The notes under the pieces were generated by a model, which did no database searches, was not told the origin of the DNA, and saw nothing but the letters and a program-made list of their open reading frames with translations. A stretch of DNA of 64,000 nucleotides from positions 10,746,501 to 10,810,500 of the forward strand of contig CM069877.1 in the NCBI GenBank assembly GCA_036172665.1. Reading direction: 5' to 3'. Origin of the DNA: Prosopocoilus inquinatus. Taxonomy: Eukaryota; Arthropoda; Insecta; Coleoptera; Lucanidae. How positions within the stretch are numbered: position 1 is the first letter of the stretch; every line of letters starts with the position of its first letter. The position numbers and the translations under genes were made by a program. Below are positions 20,630 to 31,370 of this stretch, piece after piece.

Positions 20630-22210
20630 TATCAGTCGTGATCATACTTCGCATTTGTAGAAACTAAAATATAGCCTTACATGTTTTTTTTTATGTAGAT
20701 TTTATTCATGCTAACAGTTCAGCAGCAGCCTTTTCTATATGCAGGGTGAGCGAAAAAATTACGTATTTGTTCGCGTTAGTGCATTGAAATTGCCGTTCCG
20801 TTTCACCTAGCGTCGTTCGTCGAAGATCGCCGCCATTTTACCGAACGAAATCGGACCTGTAGTTCAATCTCTGGCCGAGTATGGCGCTGACGTAGCACTC
20901 TGACAACGAGCGGCAGACAGCTGATTGGGTAACGTACCCTGCACGTTAATTTTATTTCGTTTCGATTAAAACGCTGCACTTTTTTGTGCATCATATTAAA
21001 TTATTTCCACGACGTTCTAATCGAATTTAAATTTGTTAAGTAGTTTTCTGACGGCGAGTCGACTTGTGCGATCAGTACTGATCTTTGATGATCACTTCAC
21101 GTGCCGTGTTAATTAAATATTGAGTTGAGTTACTAGGTACCTTTATTTATTCATTCGATTTTATCCGCGGGGGCTAACCTGTAAGCATAAGCCTTTTAAG
21201 TGTTTGTTAATGTATTTATTTATTTTTGTTTCGCGGTGTGTTGTTTCGTCTCTGGCCCTGCATTGAATGTACGAGTGGCGCTAAAACTCTTGGCAATTTT
21301 CATTCAATAGCGCACGCTGTGGGGCCTTGTTGGGAAGCGGTTCCATTGTGCAATCACTAGTTGAGGTTACTCCCTGACGCCCTTAGTTCTAACATCTAAC
21401 CTAGCTCTTCTCCTTCTGAGTATTGTGAGTATAGTTTTGGGACAGAGCAGACTTGCCATCAGGTATCGTAATTCTACAGGATAGCAAAGCGATAGCAAAA
21501 TTTGGCTCGGCCCCCCTCCAATCTAAGCTGCATTAACGCCGCCGCGTACGTAGACCGTCGGTGACGTTTAGAGTGCATTTTTGTAACTGTTTGGGCGTTG
21601 GTGCGAGTGGAGGGTACGCTTGATCCCAACGCAGGCCCTTTTGTTTCGCTCGTACGTATTGTGTTACATTTACAAGAATATTGAAAGCGATACCTTTCAG
21701 GTGCCGCCGCCGCCGGCGCCGCCGCCGCCTATCTCGCGAAGCCAGAGAGAAAAATATCGCTTTATAAATATTCATCGTATGTTGATTGCCGTTAATACAG
21801 GCAGCTCCAGTCAGATTGCATTGTTATTCTCGTCCACGTTCCTCGCATTTGAGAAGCGTTTAGGGGCGCCCTGAATATATAAACATCGGCTGATTCTTTT
21901 TTAATCTGCGCGCGTTATTGTTTCATTCCGCGCCCCACGGGGGCGGAGGTGGGATTCATTTAAACGTGCACGTACGGGAGTGTACGGGCAATCGCAATCG
22001 ACAAATTCAAATTCTGTTTTATCGACCGACTTTTCATAGCGCAATAGAACCGAGAATTATTTTATGCGCTGACATTTGTGAAAAGCATTGTGGTTATATT
22101 TTGTATTCGCTCTTTTATTTTGTTTTTCATTTGACGATGTTCGGCCCCCCCTCCCCACCCCACAACCCCCCATACGTTACGTGTTACATTCTATTCGCCC
22201 TATCAGCGGA
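20630..22210. other. Mostly non-repetitive, GC-richer DNA
   Basis: Unique-looking DNA with CpG-containing stretches (20800-20900, 21290-21340, 21525-21740) and a GCC-rich microsatellite at about 21703-21730. Frames of 63-116 codons are present on both strands but none shows a domain. The edge near 22180 (TTACATTCTATTCGCC) resembles 28090-28110 (TTCCATTCTATTCGCC). Confidence 0.35.
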
Positions 22211-22214
22211 ACAT

Positions 22215-22637
22215 ACTGCGGTGATTGTGAGAATCTGCGCAAATTTGTGTACTGCAAGATTCATCTAAGCAGTTTGACTGGAATGAATTAGGTTCTACGT
22301 GTTTCTTGAGGTGCATTTCAAGCATCGTCTGCCAACGGCTTGAAAGGTTCATGTAATTTGAAGTTACGCGTCATATTGTGAGAATCTGTGTAAATTTGTG
22401 CTGTGGGATCAATTAAGCTCTTCGTTTCCGGCCGCCATTTTCGGTACGCTCACCTTGCTTTGCGACGCGACGGAGTGTACACATATTTCATTGATTGTGA
22501 GAATGTGACCAAAAATTTGTGCGCTGTAAGATTCATTTAAACAGTTTGACTGGAATGAATTAAGCTCTACGTGTTTTTGAGGATTTTTTCAAGTATTGTC
22601 TGCAAACGGGTTGGCTTGAAAGATTCTTTTTGTTTTT
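22215..22637. repeat. ~150-bp satellite array (block 2)
   Basis: About three units of the 18.7-kb satellite (GATTGTGAGAATCTGCGCAA, ATTCATCTAAGCAGTTTGAC), including the CGGCCGCCATTTTCGG variant at about 22430. It runs directly into the next repeat without the shared tail. Confidence 0.85.
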
Positions 22638-23720
22638 CTCAAGGTTCTGCCATGACGTTAAAAATCAGAGTCAGTTTAAGGGCCACGATGGCGCTCGAAA
22701 TTTACATCGGACCCTAATTTATGGGAGGCATGAAGGCCGTCCTCTGTGCTTGCTTTAAGAACTGATAAAGTCTTCAAGCTCAGGTTAAGAACTGCAAAGA
22801 AGGTCAAGATTTACATCGGCCCCTTATTTACGAGCACGAAGGCAGTCCTCCGAACCTCAAGGACTAACAAAGTCTTCAAGCTAAATTTATGGGGTCTCTT
22901 GAAGCTCAAGAAACTCATCGGTTCTCAATTTAAGACCAAGAAAGCCCCGGCTATCGAAAATAATCATCTTTCTCAAGGTTCTGCCATGATTTTAATAATC
23001 AAATTCAGTTTAAGGGTCGCGATGGCGCTCGAAATTTACATCGGACCCTAATTTATGGACTTGAAGGCCGTCTCCTGCAATTTAAGAACCAACAAAGTCT
23101 TCAAGACTTCAGTTAAGAGTTGCAACGAAGGTCAAGATTTACACCGGGTCCTAATTTACGAGCGCTAAGGCAGTCCTCCGAACCTCAAGCACTGACAAAG
23201 ACTTCAAGCTAAAGTTACGGGGTATCTTGACAATCAACTTCAAGGATTAGCAAAGTCTTTAAGCTAAAGTTATGATGAGGTGTCTTGACGGTCAAGAAAC
23301 GTATTGGCATTTACTCAATTTAAGACCAAGAGAGCCCCAGCCATCGATAATTAATCAACTTTTACAAGTTTCTGCCATGATATTAAAAATCGAATTCGCT
23401 TTAAGGGCCGCGGACTCTAACTTATGGGCTTGAAGACCGTCCTCTGCACTTTAAGAACCGATAAACTCTTCAAGCTCAGGTTAAGAACTGCAATGAAGGT
23501 CAAGATTTACATCGACCCCCTAATTTATGAACACGAAGGCAATCCTCTGAACCTCAAGGAATAGCAAAGTCTTCAAGCTAAAATTATGTGGTGCCTTGAA
23601 GGTCAAGAAACGCATCCAAGGCCAAGAAAGCCAACCTTCGATAATTAATCATCTTTTTTTAGGTTCTATCATGTCACCGAAAATCAAATTAAGTTTAAGT
23701 TCTCCGTGAGCTCCTTTCCC
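22638..23720. repeat. ~340-bp tandem repeat with CAAAGTCTTCAAGCT subrepeats
   Basis: The marker CAAGGTTCTGCCATGA or a close variant occurs near 22639, 22977, 23363 and 23653 (spacings ~338, 387, 290). Within each unit AAAGTCTTCAAGCT, GTCAAGATTTACATCG and AAGGC.GTCCTC recur. A 101-codon frame at 22746-23051 is repeat read-through rich in Lys/Ile and shows no domain. Confidence 0.8.
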
Positions 23721-24000
23721 GTTTAGTATCTTCAAGTTCTGTCCTCTTCAGCTTGGGTATTATAAATACTGAGGGAATAAAACTTAAAATCTCTGAAAAC
23801 CTTACGTTTTGTGTGTGAATTGGCGCAATTGTTGACAGCAATGTTCAATGTACGATTCTCCGAGGTTTTAAATCCAAGCGAACTGTTTAATTCAAACAGG
23901 TATGTTTTAATTTAATTTGAAAATAAAATAAAATAAAATAAAATCAGAAAGGGGGAGGGAGAGCTGACAGAGTTAACTTGACAAATAAAGTAATGCAAAC
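23721..24000 (+). mobile_element. Possible LTR remnant
   Basis: A TATA-like TATTATAAATACT (about 23758) is closely followed by AATAAA (about 23777), and a primer-binding-site-like sequence lies just downstream at 24002. The order TATA box, polyadenylation signal, primer binding site is that of a retrotransposon LTR. The LTR's 5' edge was not identified. An (AATAA)n microsatellite lies at about 23921-23944. Confidence 0.35.
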
Positions 24001-24001
24001 T

Positions 24002-24019
24002 TGGCGTCCAACATGGGGC
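24002..24019 (+). other. Degenerate tRNA-Lys-type primer binding site
   Basis: TGGCGTCCAACATGGGGC differs at two positions from TGGCGCCCAACGTGGGGC, the complement of the 3' end of an arthropod tRNA-Lys. The same consensus is intact at 45731. It suggests the start of a decayed LTR-retrotransposon leader. Confidence 0.5.
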
Positions 24020-24304
24020 GTGGAGACTGAGCTGCACTTTGCATCTTTTTTTTATAACTTTCTCTCTTCTCTTCTGCCACAAGCTCTGTTGTTTAAATTC
24101 CCGTTCGACGTGTGAAGTTCCCTTGCAAATTTCACTCACTATAAATTTTGTTGGCAGATAAAGGAACGAGTTTTACCGACATTTAAACATGAAATGTCAT
24201 CCGAAACCGCACATTATGCAAGCAGAGTAAGTAACATTTACTTTCGTTTAATCAAGATTATTTAGGTTTTTTTTTTTTTTTTAATATTTTATTTTATTTT
24301 CCGC

Positions 24305-25149
24305 GACAGATTGTGAAAATTTACGCAAATTTGTGTACTGCAAGGTTCATCTAAGTAGTTTGACTGGAATGAATTAAGTTCTGCATGTTTCTTGAGGTTC
24401 ATTTCAAGCATCGTCTGCCAACAGGTTGAAAGGTTCATGTAATTTGAAGTTATGCGTCATATTGTGAGAATCTGTGTAAATTTGTGCTGTGGGATCAATT
24501 AAGCTCTACGTTTCCGGCCGCCATTTTCGGTACGCTCACTTTGCTTTACGACTCGACAGAGGGTACACATGTTTCCTTGATTGTGAGAATCTGCGCAAAT
24601 TTATGTACTGCAAGATTCATCTAAGCAGTTTGGCTGGAATGAATTAAGCTCTACATGTTTTTTGAGGTGTTTTGTAAGTGTCGTCTGTCAACGATTTAAA
24701 CGATCCATATAATCTGAAGGTGTGAGGATCTGTGTAAATTTGTGCTGCAAGATTCATCTAAGAAGTTTGACTGGAATGAATTAAGCTCTACATGTTTTTT
24801 TTTAGGTGTTTTGTAAGTGTCGTCTGTCAGCGATTTAAACGATCCATATAATCTGAAGGTGTGAGGATCTGTGTAAATTTGTGCTGCAAGATTCATCTAA
24901 GCAGTTTGACTGGAATGAATTAAGCTCTACGTATTTTTTGAGGTGTTTTGTAAGTGTCGTCTGTCAGCGATTTAAACGATCCATATAATCTGAAGGTGTG
25001 AGAATCTGTGTAAATTTGTGCTGCAAGATTCATCTAAGCAGTTTGACTGGAATGAATTAAGCTCTACGTGCCTTTTGATGTGTTTTTTTCAAACATTTTC
25101 TACCAAATGGTTAGTTGAAAGATTCATTTAATCTGAAGATACGTGTATA
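24305..25149. repeat. ~150-bp satellite array (block 3)
   Basis: About six units of the 18.7-kb satellite, with unit cores near 24344, 24617, 24750, 24886 and 25025. The three successive ~135-bp units from 24617 share the variant segment TGTTTTGTAAGTGTCGTCTG and are nearly identical, so they were amplified recently. Confidence 0.9.
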
Positions 25150-25300
25150 CGATTATTAAGCGTGAGGAGCACAAGGTCACATTCTTTATTTCTCTGATTG
25201 GAATCGATCCGTTTTCACTGCGGGATTCATTTCCGAAATGTAACATTTTGGAAAGAGTTACAAGCTACGACAGGGAACTATTTCGTATTTCATTGTTTTA
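25150..25300. repeat. Shared array tail (copy 2)
   Basis: Same segment as 20338-20480, diverged but collinear (TTAAGCGTGAGGAGCACAAG, ACATTCTTTATTT, TCCGAAATGTAAC). It again directly follows the satellite. Confidence 0.75.
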
Positions 25301-25800
25301 ATTATTGAGTTTTCTTTTGCTTCTTGTTCTTAAATTGATTTCCTGTATTTTCCAAAAGAGAATCGAGAATCAAGAATCGTCGACTTTTCAATTATTTTCT
25401 ACTTTCCTCCATCTTATGACACGGACTTCGCACTTTTCGTTGTTTCGATTAAGTTTCTTTTTGTTTCCCGTCGTCACATTAATTTCCCGTATTTTCGAAA
25501 AGCGTCGAGAATCGAGAACGTCGACTTTTCAGTTGGTCTCCTTTTTCGTCCGACGTATGACAGGGACTTCTCATTTCATCGTTTTGATTAAGTTCTCTTT
25601 TGTTTCTTGTTCTCAAATTGATTTCGTATATTTTCTGTTTTCCAAAAGTGTTCAGAATCGAGAACTCCGTTGACTTTTCAATTGTTTTCTTTTTTCTAAT
25701 TTATAACACGGACTTCGCAATTCTTTCTTTTTCAACTCAATTGAGTTTTCTTTTTTTTTTCTTTTTCTTAAATTCGTTTCATGTGCATATTATATTAAAT
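25301..25800. repeat. ~140-150-bp tandem repeat
   Basis: The motif GTCGACTTTTCA or GTTGACTTTTCA recurs near 25380, 25518 and 25669. Each is preceded by CGAGAATC/CGAGAAC and followed by GACAC/GACAGGGACTTC. About three to four units. Overlapping plus-strand frames of up to 122 codons are consequences of T/C richness. Confidence 0.7.
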
Positions 25801-26290
25801 CAACGTTTAGTATGGTTTCTTTATTCCTTATTTCGTCGTCGTTTGTATTTTTTTTCTCTCTCTTACAAATCGTCGACTTTCCAAATATTTTTCATCGAGC
25901 AGTCATCTTCCTTTCGTGTTATACAGAAAATGTCTGTTTTTGTTCTTTGCTTGTTTCCTGCTTTTTAAAAAGCGGATCTTCCGTTGTTTATTCGTTGTCA
26001 CTTTCTTCTTCTCGAATTTCTTTGCTCTTCATTTGGAAGTCTCTTTTAATTCTCTTTTATTGTTGATTTCGTTTGCACTCTCGGTCTCCTTTTCTTTTCT
26101 CTTTGTTTTTTTTTTCGCACAGTTTTTCGGTTTCTTCGTTTGCTCCTTGTCGGTTTCTCGACCTTCAGAGAACATTTTTTTTGAGAAAATTCGTTTTTCC
26201 GTTGGTCTTCTGTCTTTCCTCTTTGATCGTTCTCTTTCTCTTTTCTTTCTTCTTATTTCACCAATACTTTTCGCTTAGGTTTCCTTTAAT
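25801..26290 (+). other. Strongly pyrimidine-rich strand
   Basis: Nearly 500 bp in which the plus strand is dominated by T and C. Long overlapping frames (84-122 codons, in different frames) arise because purine-containing stop codons are rare. Their products are Phe/Leu/Ser runs, so no gene is called. Confidence 0.6.
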
Positions 26291-26762
26291 TTTTTACGCG
26301 ATAGGAACATCACCAGCCATCATATGACAGGATGTTATCGGGAAACTTCAACATCAAGTGCAAAGCAAGTGTAAAGTGCAACGAAACGTAAAAGTTACGG
26401 TTCAGAAATTGTCGTGCTTCATCGGGGTTCCTAAGCCTGACCTATCTCAGACCTAAGACGACTTCGTTACTTCGTTTTTGTTACTTGTATTTACGTAATA
26501 ATACTATATTACTATATTGCTTGACGTCAAGCAATAGGGAATCAGACGGTTTTGACGCCATTTTCATACACAAAAATAAGGAAGAGTCAGTGAATACCGA
26601 TCATGGGCCTTTGGCAGGTTCCGTGTTGCTTGACTTGGTTGACGCAATCCGGTGAGGCGCTCGCTTCTTTGGAGTGTGCGCTTCATTGGAGCGCGGAACG
26701 CGTATAGTATATAAGGTAGCGATAGGCACGACGCGGTCACTTCTCTTGTGATTAAGAAGTCA
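26291..26762. repeat. Dispersed repeat pieces
   Basis: About 26300-26390 (AGGAACATCACCAGCC, CAAGTGCAAAG, GTGCAACG) is repeated near 28170-28262. About 26420-26465 is a piece of the 15.2-kb repeat (CGGGGTTCCTAAGCC, CCTAAGACGA). The remainder to 26762 is unassigned. A 72-codon minus-strand frame lacks any domain. Confidence 0.45.
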
Positions 26763-26805
26763 TCTTCTGAAGATGGCAGCATAGCTACCGAAATACGTAT
26801 GTATT
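26763..26805 (+). ncRNA. Degenerate hammerhead-like motif
   Basis: Core CTGAAGA (26767-26773), one extra T, stem II GGCAGC/GCTACC with one mismatch, GAAA (26790-26793) and the ATACGTAT minimal stem III are present. The residue at the cleavage position is G and no stem I can be drawn, so this copy should be inactive. It marks another PLE-like insertion whose ends I could not define. Confidence 0.45.
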
Positions 26806-28425
26806 TTTAAAAAAAACTTTTTGTGGTTAAGACTTTCAATCCAATTTCATAATTGTCTCGAAGTCGGTCTGCTCCTCCTTATCTCTTTCTTGGTTTACTT
26901 AACAATCCTTCCTTCTAGTAATCCGGAAAAAAACACGAATTCTCAAATAGCAAGATAAATTAAAATTTAAGTGAAATTTTTCGTACAATAACAAGAGATT
27001 ACAAATAAAACAATAAGTAAATTCGATTAAATCAATTAATTATTTAAAATTTAACAATCAAGAGAATCTAGAATACGAAAAAGAGAAGGGAAGTTCAACA
27101 AAATCAAAGCACTGCTAAAAATATTTGTTACAAACTGAAATTTTAAGCAAGAATGAATTTATTTTATCTAAACTCACCTTCGTTGAGCGTGGACACTTCC
27201 AGGTGCACTTCATTTACGGTATCTTAGGAAAATTAACAACAAACGAAAATAATTTTGAATTTTGAAAGAAAATTATAAGGAAGAAAATACAAACTGTGTA
27301 AAACCCGCGACTTGTTGAACTTACCGAACTGCTCCTGTACCTTCTTCTCTTGTCCTATTTATTATAATCTGGTGTCGTGGAAAGCTGGATTTTCGAATAA
27401 ATAGCTTTCGCTGCAATCATGCGACGCGTGGAGCTTTTTAATGAGCCACCATTGATTCAGGTTTTGCAAAGCAGTCTTTGCAAGCTTGTTCTTGTTTTGA
27501 ACATAACACCCTAGATGACTAATGCTGACGAATGCTTTCGTTGCATAGGTTGCGAGTTTGAATTTTGTATTTTCACATTAGTCATACTTCGACCTGATTT
27601 CTAATTTAGTAAAATTGAATAAAATGTACTAAATTGCACAAAATAATAACGGTAAGAATATGGATTCTTACGAAAGTCCTCTTAACTGTGATTAGCATGC
27701 ACGCACGAGGTTTTTAAGCTCGATTAATCTTGGCCCTGAGACAGCTCCTTCGTTCTTGTTACTTTTTTTTTTAAATAAAAATGATAATCATAATCAGTGA
27801 GCGGCGGAATTGAGGTTTTTGATGATGAATGCAGGCGATTTGCATTACCCGAGACCTTATAAGTCGTTGAATGAATGTATATATAATATAAAATAAATTT
27901 ACTTACAAGATTCCATAAAAATAATTTTAATATAATGATTACGGTTTGAATAACCTTAAGTAAAACCTCAGGTCATCCGCTCCTTGATCATAATAATTAA
28001 AATAAAAAGGCGGTTTAAAATTTTCTTTTCTGACACTTTTTATTATTATTATAAAATCATCTTAGCCCTGATTATTATGCAAACATACGTGTTCCATTCT
28101 ATTCGCCTTACCAGCGAGACATATTGCGATGATAATTAACAATCCCCAAAACAAAACAGACAAAACAAAGCGTTAGGAACATCATCAGTCACCACATGAC
28201 AAAAAGATATCAAGGATCTTTAGTCAAGGAACTCTAATATCAAGCGCAAAGTGCAACGCATGCGCAAAAATGCGTCGAATTAAAATAATGTAATGTTTGG
28301 GAAGTGTGAAAAATATATATTTTTTAATTAATAATAATTTAAAAATGTTTTTGGATTTGGGCAAAAACATTGTAGATAATTAATATGGATTTTTTTGATT
28401 TATATTAAAATTACTGTAAAAATTA
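26806..28425. other. AT-rich intergenic DNA with repeat fragments
   Basis: Mostly AT-rich unique DNA. It holds fragments of the 15.2-kb repeat (about 27700-27755), a duplicate of the 22.18-kb edge (about 28090) and a duplicate of 26300-26390 (about 28170-28262). No gene is supported. Confidence 0.4.
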
Positions 28426-28477
28426 GGAAGTACAAAGTTTTTTTAATCTCAAATCGGACAGAAAAATGAAGAGAAAA

Positions 28478-28519
28478 CACTCAACGTTTCGCTATAGATT
28501 TATACCTTCGTCAGGAGTG
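28478..28519 (-). ncRNA. Hammerhead ribozyme-like motif, left arm
   Basis: Minus-strand counterpart of 28602-28643: stem I CACTC/GAGTG, core CTGACGA, GAAACGT. The ribozyme segment is identical between arms although the flanking arm sequence has diverged slightly. Confidence 0.65.
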
Positions 28520-28601
28520 AAAAAAAGTAAATAAAGAAGTCGTCAAGTTTCTTGTTTCTTGTTTCTTGTTTCTCTTGACAAGTTGTTTATTTACTTTTTT
28601 T

Positions 28602-28643
28602 CACTCCTGACGAAGGTATAAATCTATAGCGAAACGTTGAGTG
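28602..28643 (+). ncRNA. Hammerhead ribozyme-like motif, right arm
   Basis: Stem I is CACTC (28602-28606) with GAGTG (28639-28643), five pairs. The core CTGACGA matches CTGANGA, and one extra A follows. Stem II is GGTATA/TATAGC with one mismatch. GAAA (28631-28634) leads into the self-complementary ACGT as a minimal stem III, and T lies at the cleavage position. It keeps every conserved hammerhead core residue apart from the extra nucleotide before stem II. Confidence 0.65.
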
Positions 28644-28867
28644 TTTTCCCTTCATTTTTCTGTCCGGTTTGAGATTAAAAACACTTTGTATTTACAATTT
28701 TCATCGGATAAGAACCAACTTCAATTAAGTAAAAATTAAATTAAGGATATTATAAAAAAATGAATAATTGTGGAAAGTAAAAACTAGACAATTCCCAATC
28801 TGAGGGGCAGAACACCATTACAGTATGTTCACCCTGGTGTCTTTCTTCTTTTTTGGCAACCCGGCAG

Positions 28868-28931
28868 AACGCCACCACCTTTTCCACTGAGCTGGCGTTC
28901 GGCTAATTCAGTGGAGAAGGTGGTGGTGTTC
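28868..28931. repeat. Short inverted repeat
   Basis: GAACGCCACCACCTTTTCCA with its complement TGGAGAAGGTGGTGGTGTTC around a 17-nt centre, flanked by another GAACACCA/TGGTGT pair upstream (about 28810-28840). Probably a small MITE remnant. Confidence 0.6.
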
Positions 28932-28934
28932 GTT

Positions 28935-29765
28935 CATGTAAGTAGTAAAGGGGAGTTCTATTTTAATATTTTGGTTCTAGCACATCTTTTAGATTATTTT
29001 CCGGAATATTAAGAGGTAGAGGAAATTGGTTTCTTGGTGATCGGCAACTTTATAATTTCGATTTTTTTTTATACTAAGCTCCGGATAGGATTCCTGGAAC
29101 TCGTAAATCAGAGAGTGCGACGTCGACGGTGCGGTTCCTTTCTCGTTCTATTCATGTATTCTCTGATAATTGTATTTCGGTGCATTCAGAACAATTTTGG
29201 CCGAACGCCAGGTCGTCTAGCGCGCACATGTCGCTTATGTATGGCATGTCACCTGAAACCGGAGCCCGCCGTCGATATTTTACTTCGTGCGTGTTCGCAC
29301 ACCATCAATTCAACGAATGAGACGAGATGAGACGAGACGTCTTGTTGCTTTCGAAAAATAACAACGCTTTGATAAATCACCCTCGCGAGTGTGCCAGTTT
29401 GCTTAAGATGAAGCAAACCGTTTGGTATCTTGACTGAACTAACCGAATCCAGAAGAGTTTTTATGGCGCGCAAAGCTTCCGGGCGAAATGCATCCACCGG
29501 TGGATGTCATGTCATGTAACTGTCGCGTTTTTCACACGCCTACGCATAGGCAAGCCAAATGCAAGTGTCTTACTTGCAGTGCCGAGTCTTCCCCCCCTCG
29601 ATATGCAAGAACACCACTAAGGCCTCAAGAAGATAGAGGTCTGCGGAAACTCGAAACACCTCAAGTGCATTTATTTATTTTTTTGTTATTGTGGGTTTGT
29701 CACGCGCGTAAGCTCTAGGCCTTTAATTAATTTTTTTACTAATAGTGCTAATCGGAACGTTGAGC
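28935..29765. other. Non-repetitive GC-richer islet
   Basis: Unique-looking DNA with CpG-containing stretches. Overlapping plus-strand frames at 29034-29330 (98 codons) and 29488-29718 (76 codons) contain no recognisable domain. Possible conserved non-coding DNA or an undetected exon. Confidence 0.3.
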
Positions 29766-29789
29766 AACGCGTTCTTGATATACAAATAA

Positions 29790-30918
29790 GTAAAGTAACG
29801 CACTTTTATTTGAAACACCCTGTATATTATTGCGTTTTCGGATTGCAAATCGAATTTTAGCCCGAATTGATGGGTCGCATCATAGGTCTGCCGTAAGTAG
29901 TTTCGGAGTTATTTCATATCGAAAGAAAATCGAATGTTTCTTCGTACCTCGTTTGTTTTCGGAGTTGAGAAAAATTGTTTCTTACAAAAGTCCTACCAAA
30001 TTACTCGCTGTTTTGAATGGCGACCACAGAAAAACAATTGAGCATAGTGTTCCCGAGTTACAAGCCAAAGTAGTGCATTTTTGAACGAAACACCCTGTAT
30101 ATTATTGCGTTTTCGGATTGCAAATCGAATTTTTGCCCGAATTGATGGGTCGCATCATAGGTTTGCCGTAAGTAGTTTTGGAGTTATTTCTCATCAAAAG
30201 AAAATCGAAGGTTTCTTCGTACCTCGTTTGTTTTCGGAGTTGAGAAAAATTGTTTCTTACAGAAGTCCTACGAGATTTCTTGTCGGTTTGAATGGCGACC
30301 ACAGAAAAACAATTGAGCATCGTGTTCCCGAGTTACAAGCCAAAGTAGTGAATTTTTGAACGGAACACCCTGTATATTATTGCGTTTTCGGATTGCAAAT
30401 CGAATTCTAGCCCGAATTGATGGGTCGCATCATAGGTCTGCCGTAAGTAGTTTCGGAGTTATTTCATATCGAAAGAAAATCGAATGTCGGAGTTATTTCA
30501 TATCGAAAGAAAATCGTACCTCGTTTGTTTTCGGAGTTGAGAAAAATTGTTTCTTTCAAAAGTCCTGCGAAATTACTCGCTGTTTTGATTGGCAACTACA
30601 GGAAAACAATTGAGCATCGCGTTCTCGAGTTACAAATCAAAGTAATGCATTTTTTAACGGAACATCCTGTATATTATTGCGTTTTCGGATTGAAAATCGA
30701 ATTTTAGCCCGAATTGATGGGTCGCATCACAGGTCTGCCGTAAGTAGTTTTCGAGTTATTTTATATTAAAGGAAAATAGTAACTTTTTCCATGCCTCTTT
30801 TGTTTTCAGAGTTAAGAAAAAATGTTTGGTACAAAATTACTCGCTGTTTTGAATGGCAATTATAGGAAAACATTTTCAAGTTAGAAACCAAGGTGACGCA
30901 TTTAATTTTTCATTCATA
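29790..30918 (-). repeat. TACAGGGTGTTCC satellite array, inverted orientation
   Basis: Four units with ACACCCTGTATATTATTGCG near 29814, 30085, 30363 and 30660 (spacings ~271, 278, 297). Each carries a GCCCGAATTGATGGGTCGCA block and a GTTTTCGGAGTTGAGAAAAA block. One plus-strand frame stays open for 83-92 codons in several units with a similar peptide, but unit lengths are not all multiples of three and each ends at a stop. Confidence 0.9.
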
Positions 30919-31370
30919 TTGTTACGGTAATTTTGGGTTTAGGGGCGTACTCAGAGTTAAGTATAATAAAAACGTATTTATTGTAATAAATAATAAATTA
31001 ACTTACATGATTTGATCACTTAGGTTAGGGAAGGTTTTTATTTAGGGGTTTTATCATTAACAACCCCAAGGTGCGTTCAAGTATTTAAAGACATGTAACT
31101 TTTTAGAGTGAGAGAAAACTGATGCAGTCTTTGCCGCGTTTTGATTCGCAGAGCCGAGGTTAGTTTTTGCACACGTTACAAAAACTACCGCGCTAGCAAT
31201 ATGCGAGTCTCCGTTTGTTCAGGGTCATTTCACTTTACAATTAATTCTCGGATAACGATTTCAGTTCACTACAATATCTATTTTTAAATTGGGAAATATA
31301 AAGTTCTTCGTGCGTCGGATCCTCGACTACACCCTCGAAAATTAAATCGCGATCAATCACGTGAACTAAT
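30919..31370 (+). mobile_element. Solo-LTR-like element, copy A
   Basis: Begins TGTTACGGTAATTTTGGG, contains AATAAA-rich sequence near 30990-31000, and ends near GATCAATCACGTGAAC. A highly similar copy lies inverted at 32509-32961 and a terminal remnant (CAAAATTACCGTAACA) at 34826-34850. A related terminus (TGTTACGGTAATAG) occurs at 50147. The TG start, polyadenylation signal and lack of coding suggest a solo LTR. The true right edge is uncertain. Confidence 0.5.

Larger units (their letters stand above)
28430..28695. mobile_element. Inverted-repeat element with divergent hammerheads
   Basis: Left arm (about 28430-28547) and right arm (about 28574-28695) are imperfect inverted repeats of ~118 bp around a 26-bp (CTTGTTT)n microsatellite. 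Each arm contains a hammerhead fold pointing outward, as in the 13.7-kb palindrome but from a different sequence family. This fits a second PLE-type or retrozyme-like non-autonomous element. Confidence 0.75.

Noticed and set aside
25305..26327. Chain of plus-strand frames (84-122 codons) resembling a transmembrane protein
   Set aside because: Pyrimidine-rich strand lacking stop codons in all frames; overlapping frames with mutually exclusive products.
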